A stretch of 9,320 nucleotides of DNA from Akkermansia sp. (lineage in GTDB: Bacteria > Verrucomicrobiota > Verrucomicrobiia > Verrucomicrobiales > Akkermansiaceae), in NCBI GenBank assembly GCA_017628435.1, contig JAGBZE010000224.1:1-9320 (forward strand), in the 5' to 3' direction. The position numbers were made by a program, and so were the translations under genes. A model generated the notes under the pieces. It was not told the DNA's origin and ran no database searches. It saw only the letters and a list, made by a program, of their open reading frames with translations. The number at the start of each line of letters is the position of its first letter. Within the stretch, counting starts at the first letter, position 1. Shown piece after piece: positions 1 to 6,661 of the stretch.

Positions 1-612
1 AAGGCACATCCGGATGTGATGAACCTTCTGTTGCAAGTGCTGGAAGAAGGTTGCATGACCGACTCCATGGGGCGCAAGGTCAACTTCAGCAACACCATCA
101 TCATCCTTACATCCAACGTGGGTGCCAGCCTGGCCAGCCAGCAGAGCACCATGGGATTCGGAGCCGCCAGCAGTGAAACGGCTGACTTCGACAGCATGAA
201 GGAAAAAATCACCGAGGCTGCAAAAAAACACTTCCGCCCGGAATTCATCAACCGCTTCGACGAGCTGATTGTCTTCCGCATGCTTGATCGTCCCGATCTG
301 GAGAAGATTGTGGAATTGGAAGCCCGGAAGCTCATCCGCCGACTGGCCGACAAACAGATTACCCTTACGCTCAGCCAGGATGTCATCAGCATGCTGGTGG
401 ACAGGGGGTATGATCCCCAGTACGGAGCCCGCCCGATGCGCCGCGCCATTGAGCGCATGCTCGAAGACCCCATTGCAGAGGCAATCCTTCGCGGGGAGCT
501 GGCTGCTGGCTGCATGAGCCGGGCCGTCCGGAGCGAGGAAGGTTCCGGCATTGCCTTCGAGGCAGATGCCCCGGCTCCAAAGAAGCGAAACACCCGCAAG
601 CGCAAGAGCTGA
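1..612 (+). CDS. clpC: ATP-dependent Clp protease ATP-binding subunit ClpC, C-terminal part (5' end outside window)
   Basis: This is the last 203 residues of a Hsp100/Clp AAA+ unfoldase, which unfolds substrates and feeds them to the ClpP peptidase in the cytoplasm. The reading frame is open from base 1, starting at KAHPDV just after the Walker B region of the second AAA+ module. Visible motifs, in order, are the sensor-1 stretch LTSNVGA (about residues 36-42 of the fragment), RPEFINRFDE carrying the arginine finger (79-88), and the sensor-2 motif GYDPQYGARPMRRAIE in the small C-terminal domain. A loop with MGF (residues 51-53, bases 151-159) sits between sensor 1 and RPEFINR, where ClpC carries its VGF/IGF-type ClpP-docking tripeptide and ClpB has none. 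This favours ClpC over ClpB; ClpE is a less likely alternative. The protein ends in a Lys/Arg-rich tail (KKRNTRKRKS). Confidence 0.9.
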   Translation, partial: KAHPDVMNLLLQVLEEGCMTDSMGRKVNFSNTIIILTSNVGASLASQQSTMGFGAASSETADFDSMKEKITEAAKKHFRPEFINRFDELIVFRMLDRPDLEKIVELEARKLIRRLADKQITLTLSQDVISMLVDRGYDPQYGARPMRRAIERMLEDPIAEAILRGELAAGCMSRAVRSEEGSGIAFEADAPAPKKRNTRKRKS

Positions 613-615
613 TAC

Positions 616-652
616 AAAAAGGAAGCAGGTTTAAAAGACCTGTTTCTTTTTT
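616..652. terminator. Probable bidirectional intrinsic terminator between convergent genes
   Basis: A 9-bp stem pairs GAAGCAGGT (622-630) with ACCTGTTTC (638-646), with one G-T pair and a 7-base loop. It is flanked by an A run at 616-620 and a T run at 647-652. Read on the plus strand it ends in a U tract after clpC. Read on the minus strand the A run becomes a U tract after the convergent gene at 674-1363. Position and structure both fit a shared terminator. Confidence 0.8.
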
Positions 653-673
653 ATCATCAAAATCAAAGTTGCA

Positions 674-1363
674 TCACTGCACCCATTTGCCAGCACCGGC
701 TGGCAGTTTACCCTCGCCCACCGGCTGATAACGGGTTGATTCCGTGTTACCCCACATAGGCACCCCGAAGGCCTCCTTCCAGTAGCGACTCATGCTGCGG
801 CCAGTGTAGCAGCCATAGCTCCAGCATTCGGCATCAGGAGAAAAAATGTTCTTATCAATTTTGGTGGCAAGATCCTTTTCATGCATCCATGCGGTGGATG
901 CAGCCATGACCGAGTTGCTATAATCCAGCATGAACGCATGGGGATTGCTATGACCGAAGTAATAGAAGGCCGTCACCTTGTCCTTTTTATTGCGGGGAGC
1001 CTTGTTAATGGCCTGGTAGGCGGCCTCTGCCGTATCCACCAGCTTGAGTCGCACCTTGCGCTTAGCCGCTGTTTCACGAATGCGGGAAATATAGTCTATC
1101 TGGTTTTCCTTGCCGCGGGTGATATATGACGGACGGAAGACAATCCACACAATATCCCTCTTAGGGTCCTTTGCCTGCACAGCATCAATATACACCGTGG
1201 AAGCACGAACAAAGTTCGCCCACCAGTTATCATGAGCAGATGGCCCACGCAAGTTCTCCCAGGAACGAAGGGCCACACCTCCGCACAGTACCACCTCCAC
1301 AGCCTGACTCAGAGACAATGCCGCCAGAAGAGTTGCAAACAGAACATTTCGCATTAACTTCAT
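674..1363 (-). CDS. Secreted protein with caspase-fold (CHAT/clan CD-like) His-Cys pattern; function unknown
   Basis: The protein has 229 residues from the chosen start. Residues 1-21 (MKLMRN, then a hydrophobic stretch ending LSLSQA) form a clear signal peptide with likely cleavage at SQA|VE, so it is exported. The mature part has DNWWANFVRAS (45-55), a beta-strand-like IVWIVFRPSYITRG (71-84), FYYFGHSN (133-140) and ECWSYGCYTGRS (179-190). The spacing of a hydrophobic strand ending in GH, an MLDYSN segment, and then a strand ending in GCYTG resembles CHAT/caspase-like proteins (hydrophobic-GHG... and LSACxTG), giving His138 and Cys185 as candidate dyad residues. The usual Gly after His is Ser here. 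A longer start at 1372 (adding MAD) is possible, but the promoter upstream would initiate transcription inside or after that codon, and the shorter start gives a cleaner signal peptide. The gene is convergent with clpC and divergent from valS. Gene reality is well supported; the fold is inferred. Confidence 0.8.
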   Translation of the reverse strand: MKLMRNVLFATLLAALSLSQAVEVVLCGGVALRSWENLRGPSAHDNWWANFVRASTVYIDAVQAKDPKRDIVWIVFRPSYITRGKENQIDYISRIRETAAKRKVRLKLVDTAEAAYQAINKAPRNKKDKVTAFYYFGHSNPHAFMLDYSNSVMAASTAWMHEKDLATKIDKNIFSPDAECWSYGCYTGRSMSRYWKEAFGVPMWGNTESTRYQPVGEGKLPAGAGKWVQ

Positions 1364-1374
1364 GTCGGCCATGG

Positions 1375-1403
1375 AGCATACAGTAAACCCCTGTTGCTGT
1401 CAA
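1375..1403 (-). promoter_or_regulatory. Sigma70-like promoter of the minus-strand secreted-protein gene
   Basis: On the minus strand a perfect -35 TTGACA (1398-1403) is followed after exactly 17 bases by -10 TATGCT (1375-1380). The expected transcription start is about base 1368. That lies within or after the ATG at 1372-1370 and about 5 bases before the ATG at 1363. This supports the 1363 start and implies a very short leader. Confidence 0.65.
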
Positions 1404-1435
1404 GGCTCCAGCATGTGTCAGTAACGCGAAAATAC

Positions 1436-1464
1436 TTGATATATGCCGATAAAAGGAGTAGAAT
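1436..1464 (+). promoter_or_regulatory. Sigma70-like promoter of valS, nearly leaderless
   Basis: A -35 TTGATA (1436-1441) and -10 TAGAAT (1459-1464) are separated by 17 bases, each one mismatch from consensus. The expected transcription start is about 1471, only 3 bases before the valS ATG at 1474. An AGGAG at 1454-1458 lies between the two boxes, so this promoter would not transcribe it. It is also 15 bases from the ATG, too far for a normal ribosome binding site. Confidence 0.65.
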
Positions 1465-1473
1465 CGCGCCGTC

Positions 1474-4140
1474 ATGACTGAATTGCCCAAGGCTTACGAA
1501 CCCACTTTAGTTGAAGAGAAATGGCAGACCCGTTGGATATCAGAGGGTTGCTTCCATGCAGACCCCAGCTCCGACAAGCCTGCCTACAGTATCGTAATCC
1601 CCCCGCCCAATGTGACGGGTGTGCTGCACATGGGGCACGTGCTCAATAATACAATTCAGGATATTCTTGCCCGCCGCGCCCGCCAGGAAGGCAAGGAAGT
1701 TCTCTGGCTGCCCGGCACCGACCACGCCGGCATCGCCACACAGGCCCGTGTGGAAAAAGAGCTTGCTAAGGAGAATCCGCCCCGCACCCGCTTTGATGTC
1801 GGGCGCGAAGATTTCGTGAACATGGTCTGGGAGTGGAAGGATAAGCACGGTGGCATCATCATCAATCAGCTCAAGAAACTCGGCTGCTCATGCGACTGGG
1901 AGCGCGAACGCTTCACCATGGACGACGTGTACGCCCCCGAGGTGGCCCGAGTGTTCACCGAGCTTTTCAACGAAGGGCTCATCTACCGTGGTCACCGCAT
2001 GGTAAACTGGGATCCGGTGCTCCTCACCGCTCTTTCTGATGAAGAGGTCATCATGACTCCTTCCAAGAGCAAGCTTTATACCATCCGTTACAAGCTGGCT
2101 GACGGCAGCGGTCAGCTTCTGGTTTCCACCACCCGCCCCGAGACCATCATGGCTGACGTGGCCGTAGCGGTTAACCCGAAAGATCCCCGCTTCTCCCACC
2201 TGATTGGCAAGAGCGTCATCCGCCCGCTGTGCGATGCTGAAATTCCGATTATTGCCGATGACCACGTGGAAATCGACTTCGGTACCGGCGCCCTCAAGAT
2301 TACCCCGGCTCATGACCGCACCGACTTTGAGGTGGGCATGAAGAACAACCTGGAGATTATCGACGTACTGACCGCTGATGGCCACATCAATTGCCCGGGC
2401 TGCCCCGAGCTGCACGGTCTGGATCGGTTTGTGGCACGTGAAAAATCCATCGAACTCATCGAGGCCAAGGGCCTGCTCGAGAAGGTAGAGGAATACGAGA
2501 ACAACGTGGGTATCTCCCAGCGTTCTGATGTGCCGATTGAACCGCGCCTGAGCATGCAGTGGTTCCTGAAGTACCCCTGCGTGAAGGAGGCTGCCGAGGC
2601 TGTGGCCAATGGCGATATCGTGTTCCGTCCTGCCCACTGGGCCAAGACCTATGCCCACTGGCTGGAAGGTATCCAGGACTGGTGCATTTCCCGCCAGCTG
2701 TGGTGGGGCCACCGCATCCCGGTGTGGTACCGCAAGGAGAAAGCCACAGAGCTTCAGGAGGCCACCAAGCTGGACGCCGAAGACGCCGCCGCCGGTGACA
2801 TTTACGTGGGTGTAGAGCCCCCCGCTGACCCGGAAAACTGGGTGCAGGACGAAGATGCTCTGGACACCTGGTTCAGCAGCTGGCTGTGGCCCTTCTCCAC
2901 CATGGACAAGGAATGCCTCGCTAAATTCTACCCCACCAGCGATCTGGTAACAGGCCCGGATATCATCTTCTTCTGGGTGGCCCGCATGATTATGGCCGGC
3001 TACCGCTGTGCAGGCGGCAAGCCCTTCGGCAACGTATTCTTCACCTCCATTGTGCGTGACCTTCTGGGCCGCAAGATGAGCAAGAGCCTGGGCAACAGCC
3101 CCGACCCGCTCGACCTCATTGCCAAGTACGGCGCCGACGGTCTGCGTTTCGGTCTGATGCGCATTTCCCCCACCGGTACCGACGTCAAGTTCGACGAAAA
3201 GCAGATTGAAGAAGGTAAGAACTTCGCCAACAAGCTGTACAATGCAGCCCGCTTCCGTATGATGCAGGGAGCAGCAAGCACTGAGCCGGCTCCGAAGTTC
3301 ACCGCCGTTCACATCGACATCCTCTCCAAGCTGAAGGACCTGCACGCCACCGTGGCAGAAGGCCTCAGCAAGTACGAGTTCAACACCTACACGCAATCCC
3401 TCTATTCCTTCTTCTGGAACGAATATTGCGCCCTCTTCCTGGAGGCTGTGAAGAACGACCTGCGCGACGGCGACCCGGCAGTGAAGAATGCCACGCTGTA
3501 CACAATGGATACTGTGCTGCGCCACTATCTGGCTCTGCTCGCGCCCATCATGCCGCATATTGCAGAAGAACTCTGGGCAAGCCTCGGCTTCTCCAAAGAC
3601 AACCAGCCTCTCATGAGCACAGCCCTGCCCCAGGCAGATGCACTGCTCGCCGGTCTGGACAGCACCGCTATCTCCAAGGCTCGAGCCACTGCCACCGCCC
3701 TGTACGATACCGCCAACAAGGCCCGTAATCTGAAAGCAGAATACAACCTGGCCACCAACCGCAAGGTGAAGTTCGTGCTGAAGCCGGCTCTGCCTGTTAA
3801 CGATGACCTTGCCGCACGTCTGGCGCTGCTGGCTGGCGCTCAGACCGCCGAAGTAAATGCCGCCTACGAGGCACCCAAGGGCACACCGACCGCCCTCACC
3901 CCACTTGGCGAACTCTTCCTACCGCTTGAAGGTCTGGTTGATGTGGAGGCTGAGCGCACCCGCATCACCAAGGAACTGGAAAAGATGGCCAAGGAGATTG
4001 CAAAGAGCCAGGCCAAGCTCAGCAATGCATCCTTCGTGGATCGTGCCCCCGCCGCTGTTGTGGAGCAGGAGCGAGCCCGACTCGTAGAATGGGAAGCTAA
4101 GACCGCCCAGTTGCAGTCCATGCTCAGTGCATTAAGTTAA
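1474..4140 (+). CDS. valS: Valine--tRNA ligase
   Basis: This 888-residue class I aminoacyl-tRNA synthetase charges tRNA-Val with valine in the cytoplasm and is full length for the bacterial family. The Rossmann-fold catalytic core is split. The HIGH-type motif HMGH is at residues 52-55 in PPNVTGVLHMGH, and KMSKS is at 534-538. The CP1 editing domain, which removes mischarged threonine, carries TTRPET (219-224) and AHDRTDFEVG with His280/Asp281, the Asp conserved for editing. ISRQLWWGHRIPVWY (405 onward) and ALDTWFSSWLWPFST are typical ValS core segments. After the helical anticodon-binding domain the protein ends in a charged coiled-coil arm (about 820-888) characteristic of ValS, not of IleS or LeuS. 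The start MTELPKAYEP matches the usual ValS N terminus. A close promoter precedes it, and two unknown genes follow at short spacing, so it may head a small operon. Confidence 0.98.
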   Translation: MTELPKAYEPTLVEEKWQTRWISEGCFHADPSSDKPAYSIVIPPPNVTGVLHMGHVLNNTIQDILARRARQEGKEVLWLPGTDHAGIATQARVEKELAKENPPRTRFDVGREDFVNMVWEWKDKHGGIIINQLKKLGCSCDWERERFTMDDVYAPEVARVFTELFNEGLIYRGHRMVNWDPVLLTALSDEEVIMTPSKSKLYTIRYKLADGSGQLLVSTTRPETIMADVAVAVNPKDPRFSHLIGKSVIRPLCDAEIPIIADDHVEIDFGTGALKITPAHDRTDFEVGMKNNLEIIDVLTADGHINCPGCPELHGLDRFVAREKSIELIEAKGLLEKVEEYENNVGISQRSDVPIEPRLSMQWFLKYPCVKEAAEAVANGDIVFRPAHWAKTYAHWLEGIQDWCISRQLWWGHRIPVWYRKEKATELQEATKLDAEDAAAGDIYVGVEPPADPENWVQDEDALDTWFSSWLWPFSTMDKECLAKFYPTSDLVTGPDIIFFWVARMIMAGYRCAGGKPFGNVFFTSIVRDLLGRKMSKSLGNSPDPLDLIAKYGADGLRFGLMRISPTGTDVKFDEKQIEEGKNFANKLYNAARFRMMQGAASTEPAPKFTAVHIDILSKLKDLHATVAEGLSKYEFNTYTQSLYSFFWNEYCALFLEAVKNDLRDGDPAVKNATLYTMDTVLRHYLALLAPIMPHIAEELWASLGFSKDNQPLMSTALPQADALLAGLDSTAISKARATATALYDTANKARNLKAEYNLATNRKVKFVLKPALPVNDDLAARLALLAGAQTAEVNAAYEAPKGTPTALTPLGELFLPLEGLVDVEAERTRITKELEKMAKEIAKSQAKLSNASFVDRAPAAVVEQERARLVEWEAKTAQLQSMLSALS

Positions 4141-4160
4141 GAACAACCGGCCTGCCTGTC

Positions 4161-4901
4161 ATGAATCTGGAATCATATGAACGATTAACCCCGCAAGAGC
4201 GCGAAGAACTCGCGCTCTGCGGTATAACCACTCCTGAACAGCTAGATAAATGCTCTGTTCAGCAGCTGATTCGCGACTTGCAGCAGGCTCAGACTTTCTT
4301 TCCGGACAAAGAATTTACGCTGACAGCAGTCCGGATTAGTGATATCCTTGCAGTAAAATCGGAGGGAGCGTATACTCCATCCCCCACAAAACCAGTTATC
4401 GGGACTCGCAGTGCGGCTCCAACGACTGGATATAAGCAACACGGACAGCGCCCAGGCAATCCTAAAGCGAAAAAGAAAGAGAAACATAACCGCGTTGTCA
4501 TGCACAGTCCAGTTCGGTGTTCTCATCCTTTCACTGCCCTCGCTGCGGCATTTTTCACGCTATTCCTGCTCGTACCCGTGGTAAGCATTGTAGTATTCCC
4601 CATTCTGATGGCAACGGATAACTTGCCTCAGATTCCCTTGCCGCTACTGGCAACCGGAGTCTTCGGTGTACCGTGTCTGGTGTATATATGCATAGCTCGT
4701 CGTGCAACCTGCCCGGTCTGTCACATGCGTATTTTCCGTTTCAGCCATTATAACCGAAACCGCGCAGTGCACCACCTCCCGCTCCTTGGGTACAATTTCA
4801 CCACGGCCCTACACCTGCTGTTCTTCTGGCGCTATAATTGCCCTGGCTGCGGTACCCCGGTAAAACTTACTGGAACAAAGGGACACAGAACCCACTGCTG
4901 A
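4161..4901 (+). CDS. Two-TM membrane protein with basic linker and split CxxC/CxxC zinc ribbon; unknown function
   Basis: The protein has 246 residues and is not a family I can name. The N-terminal 65 residues are soluble and helical (ERLTPQEREELALCGITTPEQL, then SVQQLIRDLQQA), resembling the helix-hairpin-helix-like folds where a helical repeat 'senses' order, but this is only a resemblance. A low-complexity, strongly basic linker (about 72-119, including KAKKKEKHNR) follows. Two hydrophobic segments (about 125-150 and 158-180) make a membrane hairpin. The C-terminal part has CPVC (184-187) and CPGC (227-230), separated by a conserved-looking stretch with HHLPLLGYNFTTALHLLFFWRY. The four cysteines would form a zinc ribbon against the membrane. 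It starts 20 bases after valS with no visible ribosome binding site and ends 4 bases before the next gene, suggesting cotranscription. Base composition looks AT-richer than valS. Confidence 0.8.
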   Translation: MNLESYERLTPQEREELALCGITTPEQLDKCSVQQLIRDLQQAQTFFPDKEFTLTAVRISDILAVKSEGAYTPSPTKPVIGTRSAAPTTGYKQHGQRPGNPKAKKKEKHNRVVMHSPVRCSHPFTALAAAFFTLFLLVPVVSIVVFPILMATDNLPQIPLPLLATGVFGVPCLVYICIARRATCPVCHMRIFRFSHYNRNRAVHHLPLLGYNFTTALHLLFFWRYNCPGCGTPVKLTGTKGHRTHC

Positions 4902-4905
4902 TACC

Positions 4906-5301
4906 ATGAAACATATTTTCACTACCCTCTGTTTCGCGCTCTGCTGTCATAATGTACAGGCTCAGGATGTGCCGGGTAATCATGTGGACATGACCACGAC
5001 AATCCTTGACTTTCTTTCACGCACCGAGCTTTGTCTCAATTCCTGTACGGACGCGGCCTCTACACACGCCGCCATTCCCCAGCTTCTGCAGCTGAAGCAG
5101 GAATGCGATAAGTTGGTCGAAGCACAGAAGGCTCTTCCCGAACCTACGGTGCAAGACTATATGGCCGTACAGACTCACATGGATGCCTTCAACACAATCT
5201 GGAAAGCCATCCGCAACCACATTGCTCGTTTGCAGCAGGAAAAACTGCTGACTCAGGAAATCATTCAGATTCTCCACATCGCGCCGGAGGAAGCTCAATA
5301 A
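4906..5301 (+). CDS. Small exported helical protein, unknown function
   Basis: The protein has 131 residues. Residues 1-20 form a signal peptide (MKHIFTTLCFALCCHNVQAQ) with probable cleavage near VQA|Q or AQ|D and no lipobox in a convincing position, so the mature protein of about 111 residues is likely periplasmic. The mature part is predicted helical by eye, with heptad-like stretches around IPQLLQLKQECDKLVEAQKA and in the last 40 residues. It has cysteines at LCLNSC and QEC. I do not recognise a family. The start lies 4 bases after the stop of the zinc-ribbon membrane protein, so the two are probably translated from one message and may work together, which is inference from position only. 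Confidence 0.7.
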   Translation: MKHIFTTLCFALCCHNVQAQDVPGNHVDMTTTILDFLSRTELCLNSCTDAASTHAAIPQLLQLKQECDKLVEAQKALPEPTVQDYMAVQTHMDAFNTIWKAIRNHIARLQQEKLLTQEIIQILHIAPEEAQ

Positions 5302-5310
5302 CCCTCACTC

Positions 5311-5345
5311 ACCCCTACACTACGACTCGGGGTAAAACTTTTTTT
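5311..5345 (+). terminator. Weak candidate terminator after the valS cluster
   Basis: ACCCC (5311-5315) can pair with GGGGT (5329-5333) across a 13-base loop, followed by AAAAC and seven T residues (5339-5345). An alternative hairpin, GTAAAA/TTTTAC, overlaps it. The stem is short and the T run is separated from it by five bases, so intrinsic termination here is doubtful. The C-rich, G-poor stretch that follows (see findings) could help Rho instead. The rest of the interval to base 5431 holds no gene that I can see. Confidence 0.35.
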
Positions 5346-5431
5346 ACTGAGACAAACCACAATATCTGGTATACCTTTTATTTTCACACCCCCACATACA
5401 CCCACCAGACAAAAACCGTTAGGAAGGGCTG

Positions 5432-5453
5432 AAATTTTGGGCTTGCAAAAATT
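5432..5453. promoter_or_regulatory. Imperfect palindrome overlapping the marR -35 box, candidate operator
   Basis: Eight-base arms at 5432-5439 and 5446-5453 (AAATTTTG / CAAAAATT) pair with one mismatch around a 6-base centre. The palindrome covers most of the -35 element (5443-5448). MarR-family regulators bind palindromes of about this length and commonly repress their own promoters, so autoregulation is plausible. AT-rich palindromes also arise by chance. Confidence 0.4.
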
Positions 5454-5470
5454 AAGCAAAGCCGTAATAT
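5443..5470 (+). promoter_or_regulatory. Sigma70-like promoter of the marR-pgeF-cyclo-ligase operon
   Basis: A -35 TTGCAA (5443-5448) and -10 TAATAT (5465-5470) are separated by 16 bases. The expected transcription start is about 5477, leaving a leader of about 19 bases before the marR ATG at 5496. No ribosome binding site is visible in that leader. Confidence 0.55.
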
Positions 5471-5495
5471 CGTATCTGAAACAGCCCACCTGATT

Positions 5496-5966
5496 ATGAC
5501 CAGAAGTCACAACAACCACGCAGAACTTCAGCAGGAGCAGGACGTACAGAATCTCACTGATTTCGTCCTTTTCTCTCAGCGTAGCTGCATTCTGCGTCTC
5601 TCTCCGGAACTGACGAAAGGTAAGGTGTCCTTCCCTCAATTTTTCCTTCTTGCCTACCTCGCAGAGGAGGAATGCCTCTCCATGAGCAACATAGCCAAGA
5701 TGATGGGGCATTCAACCGCTGCAGCCACGGGCATGATTGATAAGTTGCAGGAACTTGGCCACCTGAAGCGTTACACCGCCGCAGCCGACCGTCGTAAGAT
5801 AATGGTTCGCATAACGGAACAAGGCCGTGCACTTGTGGCCCAGATGCGCAGCAACATTGCTGCAGATCTGGCACAGATGATGGCCCGCGAAGACGCAACC
5901 ACCCCCATGGGAACAGCACGCCGCGTCATCAGCCGCCGCACAGCCGCTGCCCGCAAGCAGGCCTGA
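5496..5966 (+). CDS. MarR-family winged-helix transcriptional regulator
   Basis: This 156-residue protein matches the usual length of MarR-family dimeric DNA-binding repressors. The winged helix-turn-helix spans about residues 44-116. VSFPQFFLLAYLAEEECLSMSNIAKMMG gives the first helices, STAAATGMIDKLQELGHLKR (73-92) is the recognition helix region, and YTAAADRRKIMVRITEQGRAL is the typical wing with its DRR motif and ITEQG return. N-terminal and C-terminal helices would dimerise. The C-terminal tail is unusually basic (ARRVISRRTAAARKQA). The ligand is unknown. It is first in an apparent operon, 14 bases upstream of the PgeF-family gene, so it probably controls that gene, the next one and itself. 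Confidence 0.88.
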   Translation: MTRSHNNHAELQQEQDVQNLTDFVLFSQRSCILRLSPELTKGKVSFPQFFLLAYLAEEECLSMSNIAKMMGHSTAAATGMIDKLQELGHLKRYTAAADRRKIMVRITEQGRALVAQMRSNIAADLAQMMAREDATTPMGTARRVISRRTAAARKQA

Positions 5967-5980
5967 TAACTTTTCATCAT

Positions 5981-6661
5981 ATGAACACCTATTCTCCAGA
6001 TTACCTGAAGGTTCTCAACGATTATCCTGAGAATTTCGCCCGTTTCATCACCCGTGTGCCCGGTGTACCCACCAGCACGGATCGACAGGCAGTCATCAGC
6101 GCCCTTACCCCCACGCACGAGGCCGTGCTCAAAGAGGGAGGCATCGCCACCAAGATGCTGCGCCGGGCTCAGCAGGTACACGGCAACAAGGCAGCCCTTG
6201 TAGGCGATATCGGTTGTTCCTATCCTGTGGAAGGAGTGGATGCTCTCTACTGCGGCGGCAAAGCTGACTGCTGTCTGGGTATCTACGTAGCAGACTGCGC
6301 AGCCGTGTGGATTTACGATACTGTGACCCAGAGCCGAGCTCTTATTCACTCAGGCAAGGCAGGCACACTGCAGAACATCGTGGGCGAGACTCTCACCTCC
6401 ATGTACAAGGTTCTGGGAGTAGTTGCCAAGGACTGCATCGCCGTCATCTCACCCTGCATCCGGCCCCCGCATTATGAAGTGGATATCGTCACCATGATTA
6501 AGCAGGAGCTGGTAGAAGCCGGCATTGCCCCAGAGAACATCACCGACAGTGGACTCGACACCGCAGCTGACCTGGAGACCTTTTACTCTTACCGCGTCGA
6601 AAAGGGAAACACCGGACGCATGCTGGCCCTCTTCGGCCGCAATCCGTCTGCCGCTGAATAA
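5981..6661 (+). CDS. pgeF: PgeF/LACC1-family protein (multicopper-oxidase-like 'laccase domain'), divergent
   Basis: The protein has 226 residues. Family members (E. coli YfiH/PgeF, human LACC1/FAMIN) act on purine nucleosides, and E. coli PgeF keeps wrong residues out of peptidoglycan precursors; older annotation calls them polyphenol oxidases. The expected catalytic His, Cys, His are all present: His67 in QQVHG, Cys106 in VADC, and His123 in LIHSGKAG. SPCIRPPHYEVD (157-168) and FYSYRVEKGNTGRM (201-214) are also family hallmarks. Oddities: the normally strong HAGWRG reads HSGKAG, the usual N-terminal GGVS...SLN segment is not evident, and the CT pair before FFSYR is replaced by LDT. It is slightly short for the family. 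It lies 14 bases after marR, and its stop codon directly abuts the next start. Membership is firm; the exact substrate may differ from E. coli. Confidence 0.85.
   Translation: MNTYSPDYLKVLNDYPENFARFITRVPGVPTSTDRQAVISALTPTHEAVLKEGGIATKMLRRAQQVHGNKAALVGDIGCSYPVEGVDALYCGGKADCCLGIYVADCAAVWIYDTVTQSRALIHSGKAGTLQNIVGETLTSMYKVLGVVAKDCIAVISPCIRPPHYEVDIVTMIKQELVEAGIAPENITDSGLDTAADLETFYSYRVEKGNTGRMLALFGRNPSAAE

Noticed and set aside
1454..1458. AGGAG upstream of valS as a ribosome binding site
   Set aside because: Fifteen bases separate it from the ATG, and it lies in the spacer of a good promoter, so it is probably not in the message.
1888..3558. 556-residue open frame on the minus strand opposite valS
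   Set aside because: It lies wholly inside valS, which has full-length family motifs. The antisense translation is His/Val/Gly-rich with no recognisable domain, as expected from the mirror of a GC-rich codon pattern.
5368..5375. Perfect 8-base palindrome GGTATACC, also resembling an extended -10
   Set aside because: No -35 at a proper distance and no symmetry beyond eight bases; likely chance.
5295..5711. 138-residue minus-strand frame across the marR upstream region
   Set aside because: It overlaps the marR promoter and helix-turn-helix coding region and has no recognisable domain.
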